64,000 nucleotides of DNA from assembly GCA_037447605.1 (NCBI GenBank), contig CM074817.1, positions 599,542-663,541 on the forward strand, given 5' to 3'. Below the pieces are notes generated by a model. The model did no database searches and was not told where the DNA came from. It saw only the letters and a program-made list of their open reading frames with translations. Positions 1 to 12,131 of the stretch are shown here, in pieces. The stretch is from Zygnema circumcarinatum. Its lineage: Eukaryota > Streptophyta > Zygnematophyceae > Zygnematales > Zygnemataceae. The position numbers and the translations under genes are program-made. The stretch's first letter is position 1. Each line of letters begins with the position of its first letter.

Positions 1-1064
1 CCTCCCCTCCCTCCCTCCCAGCCAAGAGCCCCCTGAGAAGGGCACACACAGCCACTCCGCGCGGGACACGTGGCGGACCTTGCTTGGAGGGGCCCGCGTT
101 GCGCGGGCTGCGCCTCGGCCCCGCCGCCGGCGATTTCGAGTTCGAGTTCGCGTTCGCGCGCGCTGGCGCCCACTCCGCGCCCTCCTCCTCCTCCATGGCG
201 CTCTGCTCTGCTCTGCTCTGCTCTGCGCCCTCCAGCCGCAGCCGCCCTCTCACTTAGAGGACCCAGGCAGAGGCGAATGCCGGGCTGGAGATGCAAAAGG
301 TGGGCTCTTGTGTACAAATTTTAGACAAAAATGTGAGACAAGCACAATAGAGCAACTTCCTCAAAGCAGAAAGCGAGAAATACCAGAAAGGAGCATAGGG
401 AGGAGGAGCCATGTTGCGGCAGAGGGCATTTCCAAGGCAACGACCATGATGGCAAAAAACGAAAGAAAGTACAGTAGGAAGGACGAGGGAAAGATGGCCG
501 TAAGGAATAAAACTACGAGATAGGGAGAAAGGTCGAAAAAAAGAAAAAGCAGCAGGGCGAGAGGCAGAGCGGGGAGCAGAATGTAGAGGAGTAGAGTCGG
601 AGGTCAGTCGAAGCTTGGATTGGGAGAAAAAACTAATCCAAGACGAAACATGTCTTTTCGAAAAGATTACCTCCCTCGCGCTGAGGCCCTCCTTCGTTCC
701 TTCCTTGTCCGTAAGCGTCAGCACGCCGCAACACCCGCAAGCAGCAGCAGCAGCAGTAGCAGCAGCCGCGCGTTCCTCCTCCCTCCTCCTCGCGGCGAGC
801 GCGCGTCCTCCCCGATACCTCCCTCCCTCCCTCCCTCCCTCCCTCCCCGCGCGCCAGTCAAGCCACAAGAGTCAAGATCGCCGCCCGGCCGTACGATCGC
901 AGCAACGCCGGCCGTACGGCGCGCAACGGTACGACGAGGCGCCGGGCCGAGCATCGGGCGGCGACGCGCGCACGGCGGCGGGCCCCCAGCGCGCCACGTG
1001 GCGGGGGGCCGTTTGAACGCGCCTGTGACCGTTGGGCGGCCCGCCGACCGCGCGGGCGCACGCG
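1..1064. other. GC-rich, gene-free 5' region
   Basis: No open frame here resembles a known protein; long frames are low-complexity readings of CCCTCC and CAG-type repeats (for example 739-765 and 820-850). The tract holds ACGTGGC G-box/ABRE-like cores near 66 and 997 and GTAC-core motifs at 889-935. It probably includes distal promoter sequence of the acyltransferase gene that starts near 1734, or the far flank of a gene outside the window. Confidence 0.5.
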
Positions 1065-1600
1065 ACTGGCCGGGCGCAAACCCTAACAATCCGTGGCACT
1101 TCACGCTGAACTGCGCACAGAGCGGCCGGCACACCGAGCCGGGCCGCAAACCCTAACAACCCGTGGCGCTTCACGCTGAACTGCGCACAGAGCGGCCGCC
1201 GGGCCGCAAACCCTAACAATCTGTGGCGCTTCACGCTGAACTGCGCACAGAGCGGCCGGCACACCGAGCCGGGCCGCAAACCCTAACAACCCGTGGCGCT
1301 TCACGCTGAACTGCGCACAGAGCGGCCGGCGCACCGAGCCGGGCCGCAAACCCTAACAATCCGTGGCGCTTCACGCTGAACTGCGCACAGAGCGGCCGGC
1401 GCACCGAGCCGGGCCGCAAACCCTAACAATTCGTGGCGCTTCACGCTGAACTGCGCACAGAGCGGCCGCCGGGCCGCAAACCCTAACAACCCGTGGCGCT
1501 TCACGCTGAACTGCGCACAGAGCGGCCCGCGCACCGAGCCGGGCCGCAGCGCCTCTCGATTTCTCGATCCGCCAGTCCGTACATGACCGTCCGTACGGGA
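889..1600. promoter_or_regulatory. GTAC-core palindromes upstream of acyltransferase 1
   Basis: CCGTACGG-type sites occur at 912-919 and about 1590-1597, with partial CCGTAC sites at about 889 and 1577, flanking the telo-box array. SBP-box factors of green plants bind a GTAC core (established knowledge). Use of these sites is inference. Confidence 0.35.
1065..1550. repeat. Tandem 70/60-bp repeat carrying telo-box motifs
   Basis: Seven units are visible, each containing GCAAACCCTAACAA followed by a conserved GTGGCGCTTCACGCTGAA block and an AGCGGCC block. The CCCTAAC landmarks lie at 1081, 1151, 1211, 1281, 1351, 1421 and 1481, so the spacing is 70, 60, 70, 70, 70, 60. The 60-bp units lack a 10-bp GCACCGAGCC-type segment. 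Each unit holds one AAACCCTAA, identical to the plant telo-box promoter element and to 1.3 plant telomere repeats. The array ends about 190 bp before the predicted start of the acyltransferase gene. Confidence 0.9.
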
Positions 1601-1617
1601 CCTGGCGCGGTGCCGTG

Positions 1618-1681
1618 GCGCAGGCGCAGGCTCAGGCTCAAGCGCAGGCGCAGGCTCAGGCTCAAGCGCAGGCGCAGGTCC
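1618..1681. repeat. Short GC-rich tandem repeat (about 24-bp period)
   Basis: GCAGGCGCAGGCTCAGGCTCA-like units repeat about 2.5 times just before the first predicted exon of the acyltransferase gene, probably within its 5' leader. Confidence 0.7.
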
Positions 1682-1733
1682 TCCCTGGCGCTGCGAGGAG
1701 GAGAAGCAGCCATCCCGCGGCGCCTGCCTCACA

Positions 1734-4700
1734 ATGTCCTCCACGTAAGCATCCAGGCCGTCAATAGATGTGTGAGGGATGGGCGGTTCTAGTGCACAGT
1801 GGATTTTTTTGAATCGAAAATGTTTTGAAATCCCCCTTGCGGAGCATTGGCTTCGGGAGATATACATAAATGACTGGTTGTGCACCTGTCAGTTCATCTG
1901 CAAGAATCTTCTTTGCGAGCAAATGAAGCCGCAGGTTGATCCTAGGACCGCGTCGATGCCTATTCTTTTTTCTCAGAGGGGGTTTGAATAGGTTGATGCA
2001 TGGTTCAGGTGGTTCACATGGCGGTCTCGAGCAGTGGAGAGCGCGGGCAAGGCCGAGGCCGACTCCCCCGCGGACGGCCAGGCCTTATCCAGGGAAGGGA
2101 GCTACGCAGACCTGTCCGGCAGCCGGCAAATCAAGCAGGGCTATTCAGAGCTTCGCCAGCAGTCGGAGTTTACAGGAGACCGCAACCCAGCACAGGTGCC
2201 GCAGATTCCACCGTTGCAACGTGGACCATTCTGAAAGCTCAGCTCAGTGGACTGTGCACCTGAGTTTGCGTTACTTTATCATTGTCGCAATCCCAACCCG
2301 CAGTGTGTGTCCCGTCATCCACAGCTCGCACTGTTGACACTTGTCGAATGTGTGACGATTATCGTCGAGCTGTTCCGCACACGCATTGTTTGAGTCTCAA
2401 AAAGCGTCTTGGATTGAGTTCTTTGCTTCCACTACAGTAGTTACTCTCATAAATGTGACATGCAGCAAGAGTGAAAAGCTGGCTGCCGTTTTTTCCGGCT
2501 AGCTTCCTTGTTAGGCACTGGTGTTTCCACTATAGGGTGCTTTGAAGTCCGTTTATCTTCTATGATCGTAAACAGCCCCGACGTTTTTTTTTGTCTGCGT
2601 CTTGAAAACATACGATTTCACATTTCAAACAAGTTGCCAGCTCATTATGACAGCGATAATGTGACCAGGCCAATGATGTTTTATGTGGAAAATGGATACA
2701 TTGTTTTCCGTTGGCTTCTGTTATGCAGCCTTCGAAGGTTCTGGAAGCTGCTGTAGAGGATGCACGTGCTTATGAAGAGTATGCCTCTGATCTGGCAACG
2801 AAAGCCAAAGCAGCGAGGCAAGCAGGTGAGCCGTTCTCCATTTTATTTGTCGATAATTCCGTTAATAACATTTGAATGCCGCTTTTCAGATCTATGGATA
2901 CAGGCATGGGACACTGAAACTGATATATGAATCTATTATGTTTTTCAGCTGTTCACTTAGGTGGATTAAGGTCCACCTAAGTTCGCTAGATTGTAAGTGT
3001 ATTGCCTTTGCTTGAACTATGGAAAGCTGTGCTTTGCTACATGAAACTTGTAGTGCGCCATAGTTATGCACTCCAAGTTTTGATGGAATTTTGTTGGAAA
3101 GCACTAACTGCATGTGTGCTAAGTCAAGCTGAGGCTTTTCTGCCAAGCAAAAATTCGAAACTGACAGCTTAAGCAATCTAGTGTGTTGATCTTTTTGGCA
3201 TAAGGTGGCTCACTCCTCGTGTTATTTCTTTTCGATTGGCAGAAGTCGAGTGGGCTACCAATGATGCAGGGTCAACCTCGGAGGCGTCAAACAGGGCAGC
3301 GATCGCATCAAGAGAGGCTGAAGAGGCGGCTGCTGCAGCGGCGGCTGCAAGGCAAAATGTGAAAAAAATGGCCGCAGCCTTCGAAGCAGGAGACTCGAAG
3401 TCGAAGAGTTCCAAGTGGCGCGGGGCGGCGGCCGCCGACGGAGGCCCCTCCGAGCGGTGGCCCTCGCAGGGCGGCGGCGACGAGGCGTCACGCGGCGCCG
3501 CCGTCTACCAGAGACCCTTCGCGAAGGACGAGCTGCCGGCTCCCCCGCAAGTCCACGTGGACATTCCCGTGACGTCGCGCCTACTGGAGGCCGGCCACGT
3601 GGCGGCTATGCCGTCGTCCGTGGGGAGAGTCCCGCTGCACGGACCTTCGGGAGCTGGCCTCGAGCCGCCATTCTATCCGTCTGTACAGGGAAATGGGCCA
3701 CAGGGTTACTTGCCTCTTAAAAGGGGAACGGCTTACGACAGAGTGGGAAATGGGATGGAGGAAGAGGTTAATTATGCAAGCACTTCTGACGAAGATCCAT
3801 TATTGGCGCCTCTGCCTCCAGGTGGGTCTTGCCTTGCCTCGTCGGTGAGGGGAGCTCACAGTTGATTTGAGGTGACGTGTTCCATTGTTCCGGATCCTCT
3901 CCCTCAAAAGGTTTTTCTGTCAACAATTGCTCGATGGACATAAGAAACTCGATTTTGGCGTTTCTCCATTTGAACAATGTTTTCACTGTTTCTTAAGTCA
4001 TAGGTGCTCGAAATCTCCTTGCATGTCCTTGAATTTAGCAATGCATTGGACAGGGAGGGCAGCTGTTAAGGGCCTGTTCTTGGCATACCAGATTAGAAAG
4101 AATGAATTTGAATGGCTTGATGAGGTGGTTGAGTTGCTTTTTTTTAGAATGAAAGGGATCATTTGAGTACTTCCGGTGAAGATTACGTAACCGATTTCTT
4201 AATCTCCGAGAGCAAATGCTTATTCTTGACTGTTCTTCACATCCGGTGTTGTCAGGTCAGCGAGATGGAAGTCGGGCTGATCGCCTATTGGCTGGTTTTG
4301 TGTTCCAGATTTGCACACTGAATTTGTGCATTGGAAGAAGCTACTCGGGTGGGGCGAGCAGCTGGCCAGCGAGAGTGTCCTGGACGACATCCGCCTTTCG
4401 TCTCTCGATGTGTTTCGCGGATTGTCTATCGCAGTAAGAATTTCCCTTCACGTCAGTTTCATTATTGTAAGCTGCAAAGTTCTTGTGAGTTAGTGGCATC
4501 CCTTTGGCTAGATTTGACGCCTTTTTAGTCCTCGTTCCCTCTTCAAGTTAAGAGTACGTCAGAGACGCATTGGAACAGGGAGGGTGCCAATGGTGCCTTG
4601 TTTGCCGTGCAGTTTGAGGAGGGCCTTACGTTGGCTTGCTCTTACATTGATGGGGTTGGCGGATGCAGGGCATGATTCTGACCATTGATTCAGGAGCCCA

Positions 4701-7700
4701 CTTTCCAGACCTGAATTACTCAGCCTGGGAGGGTCTCTCGTTTGGAGATTTCATGGACCCTTTCTTCCTCTTCATCGTCGGTGTTGCTGTTGCCATCGCC
4801 TTCAAGGTCTGCCCTCACTTCGATAGAGCAACACTGCAACCCCCAGAAGGTGCACCCTGGGGTGTGCCTCTAGTCGCGTGCAGCGTCTGACGGGCGCACA
4901 CGTGGAGGGGGGCGCGCAGAGGGTTCCAAGCAGGCGGCAGGCGCTGTCCAAGATCGTGGCGAGAACGGCGAAAATCTTCATCATTGGGCTGTTTGTGCAA
5001 GGTACTCCGGGCGGGGCTGCATGGAAGCGCTTGCACCGATTAGTCTTCATTTCTTTTGTCGATGATTTCTGTTGAGAGTTAGTCTGCTTCATCCGGCTAT
5101 GGAAGTTTCAAGTCTGCGAGTCTATTGTAGATTTTGGACTTTCTATATCAACGCAGATTTTTGTGTGATATGTTCCGGTCAAGGGAAGGCATCACCATAC
5201 GATGCCTTTGCATGTGAAAACGAGTATCGCTAGGCAGTAATCATTGCTTCCCAAGGCGTTCAACAGCCTCTTTTCCCCCTTCCAGGAGGTTATTTTCACG
5301 GATCTACCAGTTTGACATTTGGAGTTGATCTGGAAAACCTGCGATACTCCGGAACCCTTCAGGTGCTTTTTCTCCTCCGTTCCTCTGCGTACATTCTCGC
5401 TGGCACGCTTTAGGGTGTTGTGTTCGTTTTTTGGTCTTTACCACTGCCAAGGAGCCATTGCGAGAATAAGGGGAGAAAATAGGCGAGGACAGGGGGGCAA
5501 ATGAAGGAAGGCGGCGGTGGAAACAGAAGGAAGTGGGTGAGGTAGTGGGATGTAGAGAGGGGGGATAGTGGGCTGCAGCAGACGGCTATCTCGCAGAGAA
5601 GCCGGTCGTCCCGCCAGTTTGCGAGTGGTGGTCTGACCCCTGTTTGAGGGCGGGCGGGCGGCAGCGTGTGGCGCTAGCCTTTTTGGTGGTGGCGCTATGC
5701 GAAGTGGCGGTGATGAAGCGCTACCGCGACGGCCCCTCCGAGGGCTTCGCACAGCTCGTCGCGCGCTTCATGCTGCACTGGTTGGCTGCACATCTAACTT
5801 AGCTCGTCATGTGGTCACACGGGCTGGCTCAGAAGGACATTTTTTTATAGCTGGAAGGATAGAGCGTTCAAAACAATCTTTCCGTTGCCATACTCCGATG
5901 CTTACCTTGTGTGATGGTTTTTTTAAGTGTTTGGCTTGGCTGTCCTTGCTCTCATCGTGCTCTGTGGGTTTGACTCGGAAATGTCTAATCGTGCTTTTTG
6001 TGGTCACAGGGGTGTGGCTGTAATTCTGGCCCTCGTGTACCTCTTCCTCACATACTTGGTTCCAGTCCCGGACTGGTCGTTCGTTCCAACCGAGCCCGTC
6101 AATGATGTGGGGATGTTTATCCCTTACGTTGAGCGTGTGATGTCCAATCAAACCCTTACTGTGAGTGGTCACAAGAGCAATTCGATTTTGTCTTCTTTTG
6201 CAGCCTTACGGGGAGATCCCAACACTGATTTCAAACCCTTAACTCTCGCGTTATCTGCTGCTCTGGTTCGGTCGTTGTTCGGCTCGTATCGCCACGTGGC
6301 ACGAGCATGACCTGGATTGGTGAGAATCCGCCCCGTCCCCTAAAACCCTCGTGCTTAAGCGGCCGCCCTGCGCCCTTTGCGGCGCAGGTCCCGTGCGGAG
6401 TGAGCGGCGACCTGAGCCCTGCGTGCAACGCGGCGGGGCACATCGACCGCTCGCTGTTTGGCTTGGACCACTTGTCGCGCCATCCGACCTATCAGTACTC
6501 TAAGGTGAGTGCTTCACTCGTGATTTTCATTTTCGAGATGGTCAAGAAAACGTGCAGGTAGAGGGGTTTTTTATGGGCCATTGCTTTCTGCTAAAAGTGA
6601 GCAGTCTCAAATGGCCCCTCTGATTGCTGCAAGCTGATCCTCCATCACACTAGGACATAAGTTTCTCCCGGTTTTTGGGTGTCACCTCTCTGTTTGAGCT
6701 CAGCCCTCCTTGCCCTCCCTCCCCTCTCTCTCCCTGCGCAGAGCTGCAGCACGACGGCGCCGTACGCGGGGCCTCTGCCTGACGGCGCGCCCGCATGGTG
6801 CCGCGCGCCTTTTGACGCGGAAGGCTTCCTCAGGTCTCGACCAAAGGAAATAAAACATCTGCTGAATGCACTGCGGCTTGCACTTGTGCTTACAGAGATG
6901 AGGTCGTTCGGATCCAATAGATGCTCTACATGCTCTCTGTTTGTATATGCCGGCTGCTGGTGCTCCATCTGACAGCGCGGGGGGGGAAACGGGCAGCACC
7001 TTGGGCGGCATCCTCTCCACATTCGCGGGCTTGCACTTCGGGCACGTGCTCACCCACTTCAGAGTAAGCGGAGCGCAGCCATAGCCGGATGGACTCTTGA
7101 GACTGCTCTGCAGACTGGGCTGCCTGCTCTAGCGGCTTTGGAAGGAAAGGAGAGGCTGAGGCATGTGGACAGATGACAATCTTTGTCGAATCATCCTGTT
7201 TATGCAAACTCGGCAACTTTAACCGAACTTGGTATATTCTAGTTGGATAACGTATGATTGCCACCGGTGGTGAATTGGGGTAAAAGCTAAATGATTATGC
7301 GTTTGAGTGATTGATTTTCGGATACTGCGGGTTCTCGTTCTGAAGGAAAAGCAGAGCTTGTAGTCCAGCACCTGAAAGCTGGCTTTCTAATTGAACATGA
7401 GTGGGTCAAGTCACTCTCCTTTCACTTCAAAACGTTTGGGTGAGTACAGTTTGGTCGCTTCCCCTTTGCTACTTCTAAATACAGTATCCGTTCTGATTTG
7501 CAGCAACATTGGGTTCGTATGCTCCACGGTTCAATCTTCTCGGGTGTTATGGTGGCTGCCGGATGGGGCCTGCAATTTCCTCTGCGGGCAGAGCTACATA
7601 AGTTTTTTCCCAGCTTCCCGAGCTGGCTTATTCTTGAGTACAATGGTGCGTCACCTTTCTTGGCTGCCAACTGCTTAGTATCCCGTGTTTTAATTTCAGC

Positions 7701-9011
7701 AGGGGGCTTTATGGCAAGCAAGCGAACCGTTAAGAGTTTTTCGGATCCCAGGAATCCGTTCAGCTAACAGTTCCTCCGTCCGTTCAATTCTTGCAGGCAT
7801 GCCTTTCAACAAGCAGCTCTACAGCTTCAGCTTCATGGTCTTCACCTCCGGCGTTGCAGGGCTTGTTCTGTGCCTTATCTATATACTTGTACGTAATGTC
7901 CATCTAGGACCTCCATGCTTTGTTGATTTTGATCTGTTGTGGTTGTATTGGGAAGTCATGTTGCCTTCTCCTTTGGACAAACACTTTTTGCGAGTCAACT
8001 TGTCAAGTACATTCAGAGCAGAAGCGATGCACCTCACCAAGGATGTTCGTGTGATACTGAGCTTAAAGAGAGTACTTGTGCTGCAGACGGACGTGATGAA
8101 TGTCCGATTTTACACCAAAGCCTTTGAATGGCTAGGGCGGAATCCTCTGCTCGTTTTTGTTCTGGCTGTGTGCGGAACCTTCGAGGCCCTTGTTCGAGGC
8201 TTTTATTGGGGCAGTCCGGATCAGAACCTGGTAAGCTCCCTTCCCTCTTTCGGTGTGAGTAGGTCCTCAACGGATCCCACTGCAGATTGGCCGGATGATG
8301 CCATGTGTGCCGGGCCTGTGCTGTGCTGTGCGTGCACCGCCTCCACCCGGGGGTTCAGGTCGTGAGTATTTGAAATCCGTTAAATTAGCTCTTCAAAACT
8401 CGTGAGCAGTGCCACGAGTGTTGTTCGAGTTGACCTTGAACCCCATTGCCCCGCTCCCATGGCTTCTGGAAAAAACCTCGCACGGCATTAGTGCTGAAAG
8501 TACAGCCAGCTTCTGTCATCGTCGTTTGGCCCTCTTCCGAACGGTAGAGGCTAACACCTGACCAAGGGACGCGTTAGGCCAAATGGAAATGTGTGTCTGT
8601 CATCTTCCGAGTAAACGGAGCTAGTCCGGCCAACCAGTTCGCTGTTTACTGCGGTGCAACTCACCTGTCCATGCACGCATGGATCTCCTCCAGCTGGGAT
8701 GAACTGGCTTCAAATTCTCGCAGCATGTGTAGTCATTTTGGCAGTGCACCGACCTTTGCCTTCGCTCATGGATGCGCAATACAATGGCTTGAGTTTACTG
8801 GCCCTCCCTGTCACCGGATGAGCTGCCTCCTCCCTGATGACGGGGCGGGGCGGGCGGGGTTGCATTGCAGATCACGACGCTGCAGCGCGTGCTGTACGGC
8901 GTCATGGACGACCTCGCGTACGCGAACCTGGCGGTCACCACGGCCAAGATCTTCGCGTGGGCGGCCGTGGCGGGCGCGCTGGCGCATGTCGGCCACATCT
9001 GGCAGTTCTGA
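1734..9011 (+). CDS. HGSNAT-like transmembrane acyltransferase, copy 1 (catalytic motif altered)
   Basis: Predicted exons: 1734-1744, 2009-2195, 2729-2825, 3243-3821, 4309-4433, 4669-4806, 4920-5001, 5286-5362, 5665-5780, 6010-6160, 6388-6504, 6742-6833, 6997-7063, 7504-7645, 7797-7888, 8087-8230, 8871-9011; all phases close, giving 785 aa. The core (from about residue 300) is the multi-pass heparan-alpha-glucosaminide N-acetyltransferase (HGSNAT/DUF5009) family: LSSLDVFRGLSIA, DPFFLFIVGVAVAIAFK, CNAAGHIDRSLFG, MPFNKQLYSFSFM. The family moves acetyl groups across lysosomal membranes in animals; the plant role is unknown. Residues 1-290 are an extra Ala-rich, partly coiled-coil-like extension absent from copy 2. 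The expected NHAPW-type motif reads NYSAW, so the candidate catalytic His is missing. The first two exons are the weakest part; an alternative start is the ATG at 2723. Confidence 0.85.
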
Positions 9012-9456
9012 GTGGGCTCTCGCACGTGTTGGAAAGTGTCTGCGTAAAGTGCTGCATGCATATCCTCTATTGCTTTTTCAGTCATGCAGAAAGTAAAAGG
9101 CACAACTTTTGGTCTGTCCCGTAGACTGGAGTCAATAAGTGGGACATTCGAGTATAGCATGAGGGAAAATAAGTTGCGAAGGTTCTTGTCACAGGTCCAA
9201 GACTGCTGAGCATATTGATTGACGAAAGTGCTAGCTTTTGGTTAGGCTTTGCTGCAGTATTCCGCGCCGCATGTCCACAGTTTGGTTTGAATAACAGTTT
9301 TGTGCTATATAATTTCTAAGTAATGATATTGCCTGGTTATAATTGGCTTATTCTCTTTTGTTCAGCAAGTAGGAAAATCTCAAAGTGCGTCTCTCTCCAC
9401 TACCAAACAAGAGCCAAAATAAGGAGAAACAATGCTCTCCATGAGCAGCGACATGT
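9012..9456. other. Convergent intergenic spacer
   Basis: About 440 bp between the 3' ends of the plus-strand acyltransferase and the minus-strand DUF218 gene. Only 3' UTR and polyadenylation sequence is expected; I see no further gene. Confidence 0.6.
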
Positions 9457-11558
9457 TCAGTAGCCTGCCAGGTTTGCGCCCACAGTGGCGCCGAAGGTGC
9501 CCTGATGCGCCACGCTGTATGCGCGGTGCTCGGTGTGGAACCACGCGTGGAATGTCGGGAGGGAGCGAATCCGCGCCACGTGGCCCTCCAGGACCTCCAC
9601 ACTCTGCAGCTCTTTCTGCCGGCGGGTCTGCACAGCGACAGGGAAGAGACGAAGCTACATTCTGAACACGGGCGCACTTGTCTGGAGAAGTTGAAAAACA
9701 AGTATCTGGTCAAAGTGGGCAAATAAAAACAGCAGACTGAACACGGTAGCCACTGACGTCAAGAACTGACTGCCAGCGCCTTGTGTGTGTTCTTACAAGC
9801 AGAGCAGCTTTTTCATTCGGGATAGACAGTGACGTCACCATAGGCCTCCCCAACATGACCGCAGGCTGCTACTTGCAACATTGAACCCAGATTTGCCGTT
9901 GCGTGGGTTAAGTACTCAAAAGCTCCCGGCATTGTCCTGGTGATCAAAGCCGTGACGCACTTCAGGTGCAGCATCACCGCCAATTATGTTTTAATCCACG
10001 CTCTTGACGTGTTGGCAAGTGACATGGCGCAGCAGGACGAGGCGGAGGGTTGCCACACAACGAAGCAACATGTGAAAAGAGGCAAAGGGCCTTTCTAGCA
10101 GCTCACCTGCAGCATTTGAGGGTCAAGGCCTGCATCCGAGACACACACGAATCGGAGCCGATAGCCTCCCACTTCGCTCTCTCCAAATGTCTGCCCCCCA
10201 CAATTAAACTCCAAAGGGGAAACCGCAGAAAGCAGAGTGCCTTGGTTTGCGCCACCACTCCTCACTATGCTTCCTTGAATAAGCTCCACGTTATCTCGAA
10301 CCAGTCGCCTGCTTTGCCAGTCACTGGCACCGGATAGTCCAAAAATCCACTCAAAAATCATCCGTGATCGATGCATATGAAAATCTGAAGTGACAATGCA
10401 GATGTCTGTCCATTGTCGAGGTACGCAGTGCCAGACAAGTGCAAAATAACCGTTGCCGATGGTGTCGTACGAGCCCCATTCTTTGAGGATCAAATTTGGG
10501 TCCATACCCTACCAATTCCGAGTGAAAACAAGGAATGCAGGTTGTCCAGGAGAAATGAACAGGAGATCAGAGGGAGGAACAGCATTCACAGATACACATC
10601 CCGCGACAGGCTGACCGTGAAGTTGAGTCAGATCCTCACACATTCACAAACCAAAATTGTGTGCAAGTTTGCGAAGAGGAAAGATCGTGTATTCACCTTC
10701 TGCAGCAAATAATCTGCGCATGAAGTGGACTCATGAACTACATGGCCAGTTGGAGCAATGACAGGTGCGCGGTGAGGCGTATTCCCACCCAAGCAGACAA
10801 TAGGGCACTTGCTCGCAGAAGAGTTGTGGAGGATGAGACAGGCGTCCAACCGCCGCTGCACCCATTCTGCCACCGCGGGGCCGTCAAGACGTGCTGCAGA
10901 CTGTCTACGCTGTCCCGTTGATGTTACTCATGAATCCTAGGTACATCCTTAAAATGAAAAGAACAAGTCCAATGCAATGAAGGAAGAAACGGCGAACGCA
11001 TGAAGACATGCTTTGCATGCAACAAAACAGCCCTTTACACCAATTGGAAAAAAAAAAGGCAATGCGTGCCTGTCATGCAAGTACTTCCGAAGCCAAAACA
11101 TGAACAGTTCGGTCCTTCAGAAATTTAGGCGAATTGATACCTGGAACACCACCGTCTGCAGTTTGTCCACCAGCCAATACCATGATGGCGTCAGGAGAAA
11201 AATCTTCTGTCCGTCCCTGCTGGCTGGCTTCGCCCAAAGTTTGAACGTTCAGAGCAGCCATCGCAACTGAACGAGCCTGCCCTTTATACTTCCCAAGGCA
11301 AGGCCTTTTCTTCCACTCTGCAGAATCCACTGCTCGCAGCGTAAAGCTCAACGGAATGTACGTTCTGAAGCCATGTCCAGGAGAAGCTTTGAGGTAAAGG
11401 TTTCGTGCAGCATTTTGTTTATACCCTAAAAAGGAAGACTGATAATGCGCCTGCAAGGTGTCTCCGTTTCTGCTGTGGCAGCACTTCCTTCTTCCTGCCA
11501 TGGCCAGCAGTATAGCCCTGTCGCCATGGATGACACGCGTCACTATTGGAACTGTCAT
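9457..11558 (-). CDS. DUF218 domain protein
   Basis: Predicted exons in transcription order: 11558-11141, 10866-10697, 10508-10107, 9627-9457, phases consistent, about 386 aa. An in-frame intron at about 10301-10191 cannot be excluded and would shorten the protein by 37 aa. DUF218 hallmarks are present in order: DAIMVLAGGQ (first strand and glycine loop), EWVQRRLDACLIL, KEWGSYDTIGNGYF, and ICIVTSDFHMHRSRMIFEW with the conserved His. The C-terminal VARIRSLPTFHAWFHTEHRA segment suits plant members. DUF218 proteins (bacterial SanA/YdcF relatives) have a Rossmann-like fold and no settled reaction. The N-terminus is uncertain: the first ATG in frame is at 11558, but an upstream exon could exist. 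The gene is head-to-head with VPS38. Confidence 0.8.
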
Positions 11559-12131
11559 GGCGGCGATTATGCTCAGCTTCTTCACGAAGATGCTCCTTCA
11601 CGCCAGTAGCTATTGCTGCCCACAAGTTGACTGCGCTGCTTCTGAAAATGCCGCGTCCTTACAGACTACTGTATCCTCGACTTCACTTCCAGGGACCAAT
11701 ATGTCCTCTCTTGCTTACGGAATAACAGCCTCTCGAACTTCAGCGAACAGACAAGCTACGTCAATAGATTCGTTAAAAGCATTCGACTACGATGGTCGAC
11801 TCCGCATTGGAAGTCCTACGACTGTACTTTGACCTGCACAAAGTGCAGAGTGCTGCGGATGCTCGACCTCTTGCAGTGAGCTGCAGCAGGTTCTGTGCCG
11901 TACAAGGCGCGGCAGGGCCAAGCCAGCCCCTCCCTTCCTTCCGCCGTGCTCCTGCTCCTGCGCCTGCTCCTGCGTTGGCCTCATCCCTTCCACTTCGAGC
12001 TTCACATGTCGGCGGGGTCGGCATCATTACCGTGAAGCGCAGCAGCCGCTCTTGTGCGGGAGAAGGCCTTGGGTCAGCGCAGGCCCTGCAAAAGAGAATG
12101 CGACATCCTCTCTTGCCCGCTCGCCAGAGCG
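11559..12131. promoter_or_regulatory. Shared divergent promoter region, DUF218 / VPS38
   Basis: About 570 bp separate the predicted start codons of two divergently transcribed genes, so both must draw their promoters from here. It contains a CTCCTGC/GCCTGC short repeat at 11947-11976. I see no TATA box I would stand by. Confidence 0.45.

Noticed and set aside
254-868. 204-codon minus-strand open frame
   Set aside because: Composition comes from CCCTCC and CAG repeats; no domain, no splice context, and the overlapping plus frames are equally open.
1101-1885. Overlapping minus-strand frames with a repeated CAQFSVKRHG peptide
   Set aside because: They are translations of the 70/60-bp tandem repeat, which is readable in several frames.
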